NCBI RefSeq assembly: GCF_963678635.1
Contig: NC_087064.1
Location: 82,083,847 to 82,147,846 of the forward strand
Source of the DNA: Symsagittifera roscoffensis
Lineage: Eukaryota > Xenacoelomorpha > Acoela > Convolutidae
Reading direction: 5' to 3'
Length of the DNA stretch: 64,000 nucleotides
Part shown: positions 1 through 10,214 of the stretch, piece after piece
Layout of the letters: every line of letters starts with the position of its first letter
Position numbering within the stretch: the stretch's first letter is position 1
Notes under the pieces: model-generated
What the model saw: only the letters and a program-made list of their open reading frames with translations
What the model was told of the DNA's origin: nothing
Databases searched by the model: none
Program-made: the position numbers and the translations under genes

Positions 1-297
1 GGGGGTTTGAAAATTGCCAAATTTTCCATGTTCTGGACTAAATTATGTTGCGTTTTGAAAAGTTTCTTCGTAATGCTGAGAGCGTAACGCGAATTATTTT
101 TGCGTGGCGAATTATGCAGAACAAAATCGTTCCAAATTGAATTGAGGCTATAGCTAATTGCTCGTATTAATTTTGTATATTGATATTGTCGAAAGTGTAT
201 AGGTTTCCAATATTTTCTTTTCCCAAAGACTATTCGAAATAAATTAAGGGACAGTCGGAGCATTCAGGGTTTTGCCCTGATATACGAGCAGTCTTGT
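1..297. repeat. Dispersed repeat family R1, copy 1
   Basis: This stretch shares ordered blocks with 20390-20728 and 51000-51288: a G-rich start, a part rich in AACGCG-like words, CCAAATTGAATTGA, and an end block reading CAGTCGGAGCATTCAGGG then GATATACGAGCAGTCTTGTT. The end block holds a small hairpin (CAGGG-TTTT-CCCTG type). I could not define termini or a class; a terminal hairpin recalls Helitrons, but no CTRR end is clear. The window starts inside it. Confidence 0.55.
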
Positions 298-1960
298 TTT
301 TTGTTAGTTTAATTTCTAACACTACGAAGTTTTGAACTGTTCTCTATAGTTCAAAAATTTCCGACATTTTTCCCAGCTCATTGAGCCTATATAGAACTTT
401 CGACGGCTCGGTATGTTTTCCGTGAATACTGAGTTGACGCTGGCAATTGTTAACGCTAATACTTAACGGCAATTGTTAACGCTAGTTTTTAACGCTTGTA
501 GTTAGTTTTCGAGTGGTGTTGTTTTCGACCATTTTTTCCATTTTTTCTTTTAACTTTTGACTAGCTGCTATGCTATGTTTGTGTTGAGTAGTTAGGGATG
601 TGAGCAAAGCGGGTGTAACATTTTTTGCTTCCATTGTGATTACGAAATAAAATTGATCTGGTTGTTCTGAGATAATATTGGAAAATTGGAAAACTTGTTC
701 AACCGAATCATCGAGTACCCAGATACATTCAGGTTCTTTAGCTAAAATTTGGGCTTTGGGCTCACTCAGCCCATATTTGAAGAATTGGACCCATTCATTT
801 CCATACTGAGAATTTGGGGACCAAGAATTGGGCCCACTTTGCTATAAACTGGGCTTATTCAGCTCGTTTTAAAAAAAAAATAAGGCTGATTCAGCACCAT
901 CTATCTATAGAAATAAAGACCAGAATGGGACTAGTTTTGAATCGGGATGTAAGCAAATAAGTCCAGGCCATTAAAACTAACACTTACTGAGTACAAAATT
1001 AGTAGATTGCAGATAAACAAATTTTCAAGAATTATCAGATGAAACGTATTGAAAAACCCAATTTTTTACAGATACCGATGTAAGAAAATTGGAAACACAA
1101 ATTTCTAGTTTTTTGTATCTGCGCGGTCTGAGCAGGTTATATTTCATTTTCTGCTAATTTTAACTTCCTTTCAACGCAAGAACCATTCAGCGAATCGGAC
1201 CTTCTACGGATTACGTTTGGTTGAAAGTTTTCCTATATGCGGTCTCTCTATACTGAGAATAACCTCTAAGTTTTATTCTATGCTGAAAAACTTTAGTAGA
1301 TTTTTGAGTAGACTGAATGAGTGTCGACTTCAATTTGTTTGCTCATTGTCTTAATTATATCAGATTGTTTTCATTTGCTGTGGTCGTATTTATGATTCAA
1401 TGAACTACGAGAAGTCTTTTGTTCAAAAATCAGTATTTATTTTTCAGAGCTTCCTTAATAAATTCACATTTTTGGGTTGAAAAAAAATCTTGTCAAAATT
1501 TCATTTTAATTGCTTCACTTAGTGCCATCTCTTTCCTAGGTTTTCAACTCTACTTTCGAAAAGCATAGTATGAGTTTTATTGAAAAGTATATTTTTTGAA
1601 AAGTATAGTATGAAAATTGTAGCAAATTGCGAAATTCAAACCTAATATCGCCATACTTGACAAATTTTTCTTCGGGTAAAGAGTTTATTGCGACTTCATT
1701 TTCACTTTTTTATTTTCGCTCCGCAGATTCTTACTTCTAACAAAAGCAGTTTCAATACAAACATCAAGGCTTTCTACTAATCATTTTTTGCCCTGCCAAA
1801 GAGTTTTTTTCTGCAAAACAAACCTGATCTATACAATTAAGAAATATTCGCGAGAACCATTCACAAATATCAAAAATTTGTTTGTCTGGCACAATGTTCA
1901 ATTTACTAAAAACACGTCAGAAAACAGAATAACTAGCGTTCAAAAGGTAATCCGACAAAA
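298..1960. other. AT-rich intergenic DNA, no gene seen
   Basis: No convincing coding frame, RNA gene or complete mobile element was recognised here. The only local structure noticed is the short direct repeat at 440-486. Confidence 0.5.
440..486. repeat. Short direct repeat
   Basis: The 17-mer GGCAATTGTTAACGCTA occurs twice about 28 bp apart, followed by a third partial TTTTTAACGCT. Each copy carries the palindromic word GTTAAC. Confidence 0.6.
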
Positions 1961-1968
1961 ACTTTGAG

Positions 1969-1986
1969 CGGCAACTAAGCCAACAA
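1969..1986 (-). repeat. SINE-family tail motif
   Basis: On the minus strand this reads TGTTGGCTTAGTTGCCG, the conserved body motif (TGTCGGCTTAGTTGCC) that follows the tRNA-like head of SINE copies elsewhere in the window, for example 33603-33620 and 49940-49957. No head was seen next to it, so it is probably a truncated copy. Confidence 0.45.
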
Positions 1987-2253
1987 AAGTTAGTTAGACT
2001 ATCTTTGAGCAAAATTGTTTTAAATTGAAACACTTTTGATAAAAATGTCTGTAGATCTGAAAACTTTTTTGAAAAGAAAAAATATCACAAAATGCATTTT
2101 TATTAAATTTTTTTCAACCGAAAAATTTTTGAAGAACAAAAAATATTGTGGAAAAACAAAATTGTACACTCCCCCCACTCCGAAAACACAAAAACATTGA
2201 AATTTTTTGTTAACAACCACGCTAAATTAAGTCACTTACTCAATAAAATATAG

Positions 2254-2666
2254 TGAGTTATATGTGAGGTGTATAACTCATGGGGTAATTTCGGAGAGGG
2301 TACACCGTCTGCTCGTCACGCTATCTTATTTTCGGCCGGATAGATTCGTGCAACTTCTTAGTCTAATACCGATCCTAATCTTACTCTTATATCTACTAGT
2401 CTCAGGGTGTTTAACTAGTCTCTGCTAGGCTCAATAGATCTAGAGTATACTGGTTTTATTGCGGCTGCGGAAGTTCTCATGGAGAGGTAACTAATTTCTA
2501 AGTTAAATTCAAATCTCTCTGGTGCTGAAATTACAAGTAATTTCAGCACTTACAAATAAGTGGGTTGTTAGTTAGATGGATTATGATTTGTTAATATTAA
2601 ATATTTTATAGTGATAAAATATCTAATTTATACCCAATAATAAAATGTAGTTTAGATCAGGTTCCA
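2254..2666 (-). mobile_element. LTR of a Ty3/gypsy-type retrotransposon (minus orientation)
   Basis: The reverse complement starts TGGAACCTGATCTAAAC and ends TAACTCA, giving the TG...CA ends of an LTR, and aligns along its whole length with the 5' LTR at 55619-56026. It contains AATAAA, as the other copy does. Beyond the CA end (below 2254) there is no primer-binding site like the TGGTGCGACC at 56029, so this is either a 3' LTR whose element lies at higher coordinates or a solo LTR. The 5-bp flanks (TATAG and CCCAT) do not match, which argues against a clean solo LTR. Confidence 0.8.
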
Positions 2667-4110
2667 CCCATCCGGGGTTTACAGAGTTTTTTTAGTTTTA
2701 TCTTTCTTTCTGTAATTGAAGGATGGATGATGAACGTTGGTATTTGGCGAACATCATTTTCTTATCCGGTTCCTCTTGAAGAAGAACGTTCCATGATGTT
2801 GGATTCATGGATATGAAATTGTTATCTTGTCATTCGAAAACGACTGTGATCCCCAATCAAATCAATCCGATTACAAAATGGTTTGCTATGTCAGGTTTTT
2901 TTGGTATTAGTAGAGAACTGTTTTGTGTTCAGCCTCGTCTGAGAATGGCGTTAAAATCGTGTCTGGAAGGGATGCCTTTTAACTTGGATCTGTACGTATA
3001 CTTGAACATCGAGGTGGTCATTGGTCTAGTTCAATGAAGTCCTTTTCTGCGAAGTCAAGTCGTACTCTAAATCCTTTGAGTTGTGATTGTGGACGGCATG
3101 TCGGTTGTGTTTAGCCATTCTTTTGGTCGAGTGTGATGGGATCGTCCAGCTTTTGGATGTTCGTCATTGTTGTTGTGTATGATCTATATACTGCATATTA
3201 TGATTTACATTTTATAAATTTTTGTTAATTTAGTTTTTCGTCATGATCTTAGTTAGTTGTTTTCACAAAAGCGTTTTATTTTAGTTCAGTTATTTTGAAG
3301 AGTTACTCACCCTTGAGTGCCTCTTATTAAAAATTATGATGTGCTCACAAAGCGTGGGTGTAGCGCGGTGGGTTAGCCCGGCTATAAACATGCTCAGGAT
3401 GTCCTTCTCTGGTGTGTTAGGCCAGGAGTGGGAGTATGATTTCATGCTGTTTCTTTGAGAGGTCCTGTTATGTGATAACATTTTATGTTGTTTTTTTCTG
3501 GTTGTTCTTATGTTACTTTGGTTGTGTCCTTTTTTCGAAGTTCAAATTGTTTTTGGTTTGGGTTTGTCTTACGACTTTTTTGTGTTTTATTATTTCGTTC
3601 TTAGATTTTATAATAGTCTTCAAAAGAATAAGTTATCCAGTTTTAAGCTGGATTAATCCGGTTTGGGTACCGTTTGTTTTCTTTTCTTAGTCATGCTGTT
3701 ATTTTATGGTTTGTGGTGTTTAGTAGGCTGCGTTGGTTAGTTTGGTTTAGAATACAATTCCTTTCCAACCGGGTTAAAGAAAAGTTTGAAACTTGTTATT
3801 GCTTGTTTGAGTTGTGTTAGTGAATTCTTGAAACATAAAAAATTATTGTAAACAATTCTTCGTGGGCGAGCTGGGCGAGTTTGGATAGAATTCTTGTGCG
3901 AATGAGTGACAATATTAAAAAGGTTAGTACTGCTTTCTCATTTTTATGAATTTATTGCTTAGAAATTGAATTTTACTGCTTTTGGGGGAGTTTAAATTTA
4001 TAAATTTTCATCGTATTTAATTTTACGGCTTCATGGGGAAATAAATTATAAACGAAATTACTACATTAGGTATGAATTTTACTACATCATTTAGTGCGAA
4101 AATTTTAGGA
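2667..4110 (-). other. Probable 3' non-coding part of the minus-strand retroelement
   Basis: No credible long frame is present on either strand; open frames here are hydrophobic artefacts of T-rich sequence. The plus strand is T-rich, so the minus strand is A-rich like the coding strand of the right-hand retroelement. This agrees with, but does not prove, a retroelement 3' region next to its LTR. At 3353-3380 a tRNA box-A-like GTAGCGCGGTGGGTTAGC is visible but no box B follows, so no tRNA gene is called. Confidence 0.35.
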
Positions 4111-4448
4111 GTTTTGTTATAACTTAACAAGTTTGTATTTTCATTTGTCTTTTTTCTGTTTTGTAAATGATTGTGGTGTAAAGACTAAAAGAATAAATTA
4201 AACATTGATAGAAAATGGTTAGTACAATTTTGAATTTATTAGTTAAAATTAATTTAATTCATACTTACCTTATTCATCTGGGAAAAAGCCATGTGGGAAG
4301 ATGTCGTGAATCAAGTCTGATATTGTTAATAACTTGGCTAGTATGCGTATGACATTTTTAGTTTGTAGCAGTGGCCAAAGCAATTGAAGTGCGTTGATGG
4401 TGTTTATTTCTTCGGTGCCCACTGCGAATTCATGAGGTGTGTTCTGGA

Positions 4449-4835
4449 TTAGGTTGCAAATTTAAGATTATATTTAAGATTATATTTAGTGTTATGAATA
4501 ATTTCTAGTATGGGTATTTCGATAGGTTGTATGAATTCATGCGGGATAATGAAGGGTCTTGATTCTTCATCATTGAAGGTCTTCGTGACGCGACAGAATA
4601 TATACATTTGGGTAACTGGGTCGTAGTTGCGGAGGATGCCGTGGAGGTTAGTATTTTTAATGCTGCATGGAAAATTAAGAAAAAATTGTGACATGTATTT
4701 CGAGTTAATAAACTGAAAACGGTGGTTGTGTTGTCGTGATGGTGTGTGTAAATCAAAATGGTTTTGTATAAAACGATAATATGTGTAAGTATGCGTTTGC
4801 TTAGTGCGTAACCTTATATCGTGGGAACAGCGCAA
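4449..4835 (-). CDS. Hypothetical open frame in the retroelement 3' region, unit 1
   Basis: A 128-codon minus-strand frame, but the first codon is TTG; the first ATG would begin at 4694 and give about 81 residues. The sequence is rich in N, T, H and I and I recognise no domain. It lies about 1.5 kb downstream of the envelope-like gene on the same strand and could be a decayed extra retroelement gene. A coding role is not established. Confidence 0.2.
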   Translation of the reverse strand: MRCSHDIRLRTKQTHTYTYYRFIQNHFDLHTPSRQHNHRFQFINSKYMSQFFLNFPCSIKNTNLHGILRNYDPVTQMYIFCRVTKTFNDEESRPFIIPHEFIQPIEIPILEIIHNTKYNLKYNLKFAT

Positions 4836-5429
4836 ATCGCGTTCCTAGGGTGAAAGAAAGTGAAAGGTTAGTGAAAATAACTGAAATTTATTATAGAAGC
4901 TTTCATGTGCTTGTATGTCAACTCGTGCTTCTGAAATTATATGATCGTGCTTTTTATCAAAAATATTAAGTGTAAATAGGTATGGTGTTTTAATAAAAAA
5001 AATTTCGGTTAGTTGCGGGTTTGCAAAGCGGTCTTCGTCTAAAAATTGATCTTGGTTAGGGCGGATGATATTATGATCGTAATATTCAATTGTTGGCTCG
5101 GGGTGCGGTGAATGTTTTTAATAATTTTTTATATCCAACGTATAAAAATTGTCGAGGTGTTAGTGATGTGGTGATTCTATTTAGTATATTTTTGTTTCTT
5201 TCGATATTTTCATTAGTATTAGTGAGTGGTAGATAAAGGGGGTTAGTATAGTTGTAATAAACTGTCTAATGAAATGTTGGCATTAAAACGTGCTCATCAA
5301 CAAAATTTCGTGTTTCATTAGTAGTGGCAGAAGTATTTAAGATATATTGTGGAAATGAGGGTAGGGTTATTTTAAGGTAATTTTTTGTGTTTGTGTGATC
5401 TGGGTGGTTGATATATTCTCTGGCTGTTC

Positions 5430-6300
5430 CGGATTTGGTTGTAAATGGGTGATTTGCGACTTTCGTTTAAAAGTGCGGTAAGCTCGGATAGTGCTGGTAG
5501 GTGTTTCGGTTGATGTGGATGGTTGAGCTAATGATGGAGAGTAATCTGAAAGTGGTGTAGGTGTTGGTGGATTTGACGATCTTACTGTTGATGATAGTTG
5601 ATGTATCGTGAGAGTGTGGGGGTATATTAATTGTTGTTGCAGTGTGATAAAATTAATAAGTTCTTCGGAAATTTGTATTTTATCTGGGGAGTTATTATTC
5701 GATCTGTCGGAATTAAATGGAGAATAGGTCGGGCTTACTTGGGAAGCGTAAGAAGGAGTGGAAAGGGATGGGAGTAGATGAATGGCTTGGATGGGTCGAA
5801 AGGGGGGTTTTGAAAAAGCTGAAGAGTTGGTCTGGGTATGGGTAGAGGGAGATAGATCGGAGTCTGCGAATTCGTCGGGAGTTTCTACATCGGAGTTGAT
5901 TGTGAGATGGTATGAAAAATTGAAATATCTGAGTTAGTATCAGAATTCGTTATTGATGGTATATTAATAACTGGAGAATCGGGTGACGGGAAAGCAAAAA
6001 GTGGGATAATTGGGATTTGAGTTTGGATGTTGGCTGGGTGGGAATTTGAGCGGTGGAGGGCTCCAGTTTGTCGGCTCATCGTGGGCTGAAAAAACGATTA
6101 TTTTGAGACTGAAAAGTGGTGGTATGGGGTTGTTCGATAATTTGTTCATATGTATTATTATGTGAATGTTGTGTCATTATATGTTGAATGGGACTTTGTG
6201 TTGAATTTGGTCTGAAAATTGGATTACTTGTGATTGCTAGGTTTCGAAAATTTCGGGGAACTAATGATAATGGATGGTTTTTTGGTAGGGTTGGTATCTG
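5430..6300 (-). pseudogene. Pro/Ser/Thr-rich decayed coding region, unit 1
   Basis: On the minus strand, P-, S-, Q- and N-rich stretches continue through several short frames (5885-6079, 5964-6149 and flanks) that hop between phases. That pattern suggests a proline-rich retroelement segment broken by frameshifts and stops. It lies directly downstream of the envelope-like pseudogene, so it may be a tail or an additional gene. No family can be assigned. Confidence 0.3.
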
Positions 6301-6320
6301 TGGTGCTGTAAGTGTTGTAT

Positions 6321-7378
6321 TTACATTATAATGTTCTTCGTCATGTGTGTTTGGTCTTGTGGATTTTTTTGTATTATATTCTTTTTTTGTGCATCTAGAA
6401 GTATTTTATTTATTGATGATGAGAATATTCCAAAAAATCCTGCAAATAATATACGTGCTACACTTGCTTGGCGGTTTACTTGTGTGCGTATAGCACATAT
6501 GTTATACATTCCTTTTAACAGTGAAAAAATAAATCCTATAAAGTTAAACATAGCGTATAAGATAGTTCATCTTTCTAAGATGTAATAGGGCCATCCTAGA
6601 AAGGCGAGAATTTCGTTTTTTAAGGTTACAAAACTGAAAATATTTATGGGTGAAATATCTTGTGGTCTGTATTTTTCACCGTTTAAATATATGTAATTTT
6701 TAATAGCCTTAAAATATCCGCTGTAGTCTTGTGTATAAATATCTGAAAATACTGCAGTTTTCTTAAATTCTGGTCGATTGATTGTCGTTGTATTGTGTCC
6801 ATTTGTGTTATTCATTCTTGAAATTGTGTTCTAATGTGATGTTGTATATCAGATTTAGAATATATTCCAATTGATTGTAAATCAATATTTGGGTTGCGAG
6901 CGATAGCTCGGATACTTTCTGGTGAAAATTTTTTTAGTGGTTGCATTAATGTAAGATATGGTGTAAGTAGGTAGTATTTATCTTCGTCAGGGTTCAGTTG
7001 TACGACATTGTGGCTATTTTCTGATCCACATGGGACTGCGGTATCCCAAAAATATGTTCGTCTTGAAAGCGTGTCTACAAAATGTAATTTATTTTCGTAG
7101 AATATGGGGGTTCTTTTATAACAACGTTTATCTTCAAAAACATATAATGGTGATACTTTTTTGGTGCAAGTATAAAACCATAAAATGTTTCCTTCGTAAT
7201 CAAGAAAATTTGATCTATTTCCTGATAATAAATATCCTGCGTAGGGTATTTTTAATACTGCTAATGCGAGTGATTGTAAGATTTGTGTTCTTTCTAATTC
7301 GCATAGTTGATGAAGTGTTTCTAATTCAGAAAGTGACATTTCTTGGAAAATTCTACTAATCGTGTAGTCTAATTTCAT
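6321..7378 (-). pseudogene. Envelope-like glycoprotein gene in three broken pieces, unit 1
   Basis: Three adjacent minus-strand frames look like one former gene. Piece 1 (7378-6812, 188 codons, ATG start) has the spaced pattern AGYLLSGNRS, then WFYTC, then CYKRTPIFY and FVD. From memory this resembles envelope-like proteins of some metazoan LTR retroelements. Piece 2 (6815-6567) overlaps its end by ATGA, a -1 shift. It ends in FLGWPYYILER at a TGA, and piece 3 (6551-6321) continues in the same frame as piece 2 with a strongly hydrophobic, membrane-span-like stretch (FNFIGFIFSLL) followed by a polar tail. A frameshift and an in-frame TGA therefore separate ectodomain, pre-membrane and membrane parts. 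The gene shares orientation with the LTR at 2254-2666. The family call rests on pattern memory. Confidence 0.45.
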
Positions 7379-7380
7379 AT

Positions 7381-7860
7381 CTAGGTGAATATCATAATAG
7401 CGCCAAAATAGGTGTTATTCATTAGTGATAATTCTTGTTAACGTGTGCTTTTACTATCGTATGGTTTTAGTTTTCCACCAGGGTTACCTGTGCTTTTATA
7501 GAGGTTCACTGGGACGTATGGTGTGCCATCGTTTATAGGAGGACTTGTTGCATAAGGGTCAAACTTTTTTTTTCAGTAGTCATGTCGAAACTTTTTTCGT
7601 ATTCGACAAGTATTTTTGAATATTGTGTTTTGTAGAGTGGGTTTTTGTATTTTTATGCAATTTCTGTTTCTTGATAGATTTGAAAACGTGTCAATTTATT
7701 TTCTATATTGTGTATGTTTTTGAAATCATTGCTTCGTTTGTGAGATGGGTTCCTTTGTTCGTATGGGATAGATTCAATAAAGTATTTTTCATGAAATTTT
7801 ATCATTCGAGCGTGTATTTTTGCTACTTGAAATATTGTACAAGTATCTTCGGGAAACCAA
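7381..7860 (-). pseudogene. Possible upstream remnant of the minus-strand retroelement, unit 1
   Basis: The minus strand holds a frame at 7892-7653 (ATG start, about 79 codons, charged) and then short open stretches containing NDGTPYVPVNLYKS near 7530. Stops and frame changes interrupt it. Position and composition suit the region just upstream of the envelope-like gene. No domain is recognised. The upper end overlaps the start of the plus-strand capsid-like fragment, so a rearrangement junction lies near 7860-7890. Confidence 0.25.
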
Positions 7861-7863
7861 ACA

Positions 7864-8142
7864 ATGGCATTTATTATGGCATTTGATCTCACATCTACTC
7901 AGGAGGCTTCGCATAACTTTATTTATCCTGAATTCACCAATTCCACAATTTCAGTAGAACTGAAGTTTGATGCACCGCTGGGTGAAAATGTAGAGTTTCT
8001 TTTCATGGGAGAGCGTGCATCAACAGTTTACGTGCGTTCCAATAGAAAAATAGCTAAAAACATGAATTCTAATGAATTGAATCGGTCAAGAAAATGGACA
8101 ATTTGCAGATTACTGAGCTTATTAACCGATGCAAGCATTTGA
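7864..8142 (+). pseudogene. C-terminal fragment of a Polinton-type capsid-like protein, unit 1
   Basis: A 92-codon plus-strand frame. Residues about 15-65 carry IYPEFTNSTISVELKF, then FLFMGERASTVYV, then KIAKN. From memory this matches the C-terminal end of a protein family (F54H12.2-like) repeatedly found next to the protease gene in invertebrate Maverick/Polinton elements, where it is thought to be a capsid protein. Family members are several hundred residues, so only the tail is present; the 5' part is missing at the junction with minus-strand retroelement sequence. Its end overlaps the protease ORF out of frame by 49 bases, a compact arrangement seen in such elements. Homology was not tested by a search. 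Confidence 0.4.
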
Positions 8143-8531
8143 AACATCGATTTCGCGGCATTTTTCCCGCTAATTTAGCAATTAATACAATATTGAAACG
8201 CGACAATACTTTCATGATAGTGAATGCATCAAACTCAGACCAGCCAGGAACTCATTGGTTACTGTTTGCTAAAGCTGGTGGTCAAATCTTTTTTGCAGAT
8301 CCTCTTGGACGAAGCGTACACAACTATCCACATGTATACAAAAATATGAGACGTTCTATCCATGAGGGAAACCAAATACTGATGAATAAGCCAATCCAGT
8401 CAGCTAACTCGGTCTTGTGCGGACTTTATTGTATTTATGTTGCTCATGTTATAATTTCATCTAAATTTCCTATAGTTTTCAAGGTTAACGACCATGATAT
8501 GATGCGTTTTGCTAAACATATGATGTTATAA
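8094..8531 (+). CDS. Adenovirus-type (C5-like) cysteine protease of Polinton/adintovirus kind, unit 1
   Basis: A complete 145-residue ORF from ATG to TAA. The adenain-type catalytic order is visible: His54 in GTHWLLFAK, Asp69 in FFADPLGRS, Gln102 and Cys109 in QSANSVLCGLYC, followed by a hydrophobic helix and a C-terminal RFAKHMML. Adenoviral proteases are about 200 residues; Polinton proteases are often shorter, so this could be full length. In such elements the enzyme matures capsid proteins, and the overlapping capsid-like frame just upstream fits that context. No polymerase, integrase or ATPase of a Polinton was found in the unit, so the element is a fragment even though this ORF has no break. 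Whether it is expressed cannot be told. Confidence 0.75.
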   Translation: MDNLQITELINRCKHLKHRFRGIFPANLAINTILKRDNTFMIVNASNSDQPGTHWLLFAKAGGQIFFADPLGRSVHNYPHVYKNMRRSIHEGNQILMNKPIQSANSVLCGLYCIYVAHVIISSKFPIVFKVNDHDMMRFAKHMML

Positions 8532-8557
8532 CTTTGTGATACTGAAGCATTTCTTTA

Positions 8558-8926
8558 ATGATTTATAATTTATTTTTTCAAAAAACACGTTTCATGGTTG
8601 CTAGAACACTTGCTTTTGACGTTATCGCAGACTGTAAAAATCATTTTCAGAATTTTAAATTCTTTTCCATCAAAATTTTAACAAACAAAGTATTTGAATC
8701 AATATCTAAACGACCATACCCACTCAAAATAATATTAATAATTTTAGAAAACTCGGCGGCATTATCACCATGCAAAATATTAATGAAACGTTCAATTGTT
8801 AGATTAGTGATTCAATCAGTTTCAGTTTGTGTGGATCAAGTTTGTGAAGCAAAGCAAACTTGTGGCAATCTTCTTCGTAGAGAAGCACCACCAATGTCAG
8901 TTGAGTTGTTAATAGAATTGTTGTAG
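8558..8926 (+). CDS. Unassigned ORF downstream of the protease, unit 1
   Basis: A 122-codon frame with an ATG, 27 bases after the protease stop. It begins with aromatic and hydrophobic residues and later contains CVDQVCEAKQTCGN. I do not recognise it. The opposite strand also has an open, cysteine-containing frame (9129-8836) over its end, so which strand is coding, if either, is unclear. Close spacing to the protease makes a further gene of the same Polinton fragment possible. Confidence 0.25.
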   Translation: MIYNLFFQKTRFMVARTLAFDVIADCKNHFQNFKFFSIKILTNKVFESISKRPYPLKIILIILENSAALSPCKILMKRSIVRLVIQSVSVCVDQVCEAKQTCGNLLRREAPPMSVELLIELL

Positions 8927-9324
8927 TTGACAGCAATTTTTAATTTTTCCATAAGAGGTCCCGATAGGTGAAATTTACTGCAACCCAATATTAGCTGATT
9001 GAAAGAAGAGAGTGGACAAGTTACAACAAAAGTGTTTGAAGTCATCTTGTTCACTATGTCGACACAATATTTGTTACTTCGATGAGAACATGGATGTGGG
9101 GAGGGGCATTGTCGAGGAATTGGGCGCAATACTCGTTGTGAATTAAATGGATTGCAAATGCAAAATTTGTGTTTAGAGGGAGTTGTGAGGTGTCGGGTTC
9201 ATTGTTCAGAATAAAAAATTTAAAAATTCTTTCGAAATTTTTTTAAAATTCAGGTGACTGCTCATACATTACTTCAACCATTCTGCTGGTTAAATCAAAT
9301 TATTCCGTCGTTTTTTTTTCTGTT

Positions 9325-9492
9325 TCAGGCAACTGTATACTTTTTATGATTCGAGTATTCATCACTCGCCTCGTTTTCATCACCACTTTCAGCACATTGT
9401 TTTTCGGGACGGACTGATCGTTTTGACGTGTATCGTCTTTTATGATGTTTATCATTTACAGCTGAGGATGAGGACGAGGAAGAAGATGAAAT
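9325..9492 (-). CDS. Ser-run, basic/acidic short frame (possible exon), unit 1
   Basis: On the minus strand this frame reads a run of nine serines, then a basic patch (HHKRRYTSKRS), then an acidic stretch (ESGDENEASDEYSNHKK), ending at TGA. Such composition suggests the tail of a nuclear or nucleic-acid-binding protein. It has no ATG of its own and may be a last exon; a candidate partner is the acidic frame at 9540-9689, in another phase. Function unknown. Confidence 0.25.
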   Translation of the reverse strand: MSSSSSSSSSAVNDKHHKRRYTSKRSVRPEKQCAESGDENEASDEYSNHKKYTVA

Positions 9493-9539
9493 CTTTTCAC
9501 AAATTTATTTTTTAACCATTTTTTTTTATCTTTGAAAAA

Positions 9540-9689
9540 TTATCTGCCAAACAAATAAATTATCTTGTCAAAGTCACTGCTTGATTTGTCAAAATTTTTC
9601 GTTCCAACTCGTACAATGCGTTTTTCGCCCGAAGATATATCTTGAAAATCATCGTAAAAGTCTGTATCATTTTCTAGCGACGAGTACAT
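9540..9689 (-). CDS. Small acidic frame, unit 1
   Basis: From the first ATG (9689) this minus-strand frame encodes 49 residues (MYSSLENDTDFYDDFQD...) ending FGR. The open frame extends upstream through VTTVTTTT without an ATG. The sequence is acidic with no known motif. Possibly an exon of the same transcript as 9325-9492. Weak evidence. Confidence 0.2.
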   Translation of the reverse strand: MYSSLENDTDFYDDFQDISSGEKRIVRVGTKNFDKSSSDFDKIIYLFGR

Positions 9690-9841
9690 AGTGGTGGTGG
9701 TAACGGTAGTGACTTCTTGGTTCAATTGTTTTATGAGGGATTAAAATGAAAAATGAATTGGATAGAAGATAAACAAATCTCTGTGGTAAAACCTAAGCTC
9801 CAAGAGGGAACATCCAATTAATTTTAGTGGTTAAAATTTAT

Positions 9842-9988
9842 GAGGCATATAAAATTTTATTACACCTGTCATTTTTGTCTGGCATTCCTTCAGTAGCCTG
9901 TAAATCAGCATACACATTCACGTCGGTACACGTGTAATTCCTTTGATGTGGTCAGCTGCATGCCTTAATGTCTAGGAGGCATATAAAA
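9842..9988 (+). promoter_or_regulatory. Two identical TATA-like motifs, unit 1
   Basis: The 13-mer GAGGCATATAAAA occurs at 9842-9854 and again at 9976-9988, both on the plus strand, upstream of the ORF ending at 10835. The exact duplication of a TATA-type word suggests a core promoter or a duplicated one. The first plus-strand ATG with a sizeable frame downstream is at 10215. No transcription evidence is available. Confidence 0.4.
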
Positions 9989-10214
9989 CAGGATTAAGGT
10001 TTTTCTTTGAAGTATACTTATTCCTACATTACTGGAGGGTTAAAATTATATTTTTCATAAATTTTAATCTAATTGCCAACCACACATGCAGCCGCACCTT
10101 TCTCACCCACACATTACACTAGCTTTTGCATAAATCTGAGTTGGTTTCGTTCTGTCAATTCTTTTCAAATTTTCGGTCAGAAGCTTAGTTTGTCAAAATC
10201 ATTCTAAACTCAAA

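Noticed and set aside
3343-3440. tRNA gene suggested by GTAGCGCGGTGGGTTAGC
   Set aside because: No box B at the right distance and no acceptor stem; at most a SINE fragment.
3436-3690. Hydrophobic plus-strand ORF resembling a multi-span membrane protein
   Set aside because: Hydrophobicity is what T-rich sequence gives by chance; it is the antisense of an A-rich retroelement-like strand.
7030-7359. 109-codon plus-strand ORF
   Set aside because: It is the shadow of the minus-strand envelope-like frame, which has recognisable patterns.
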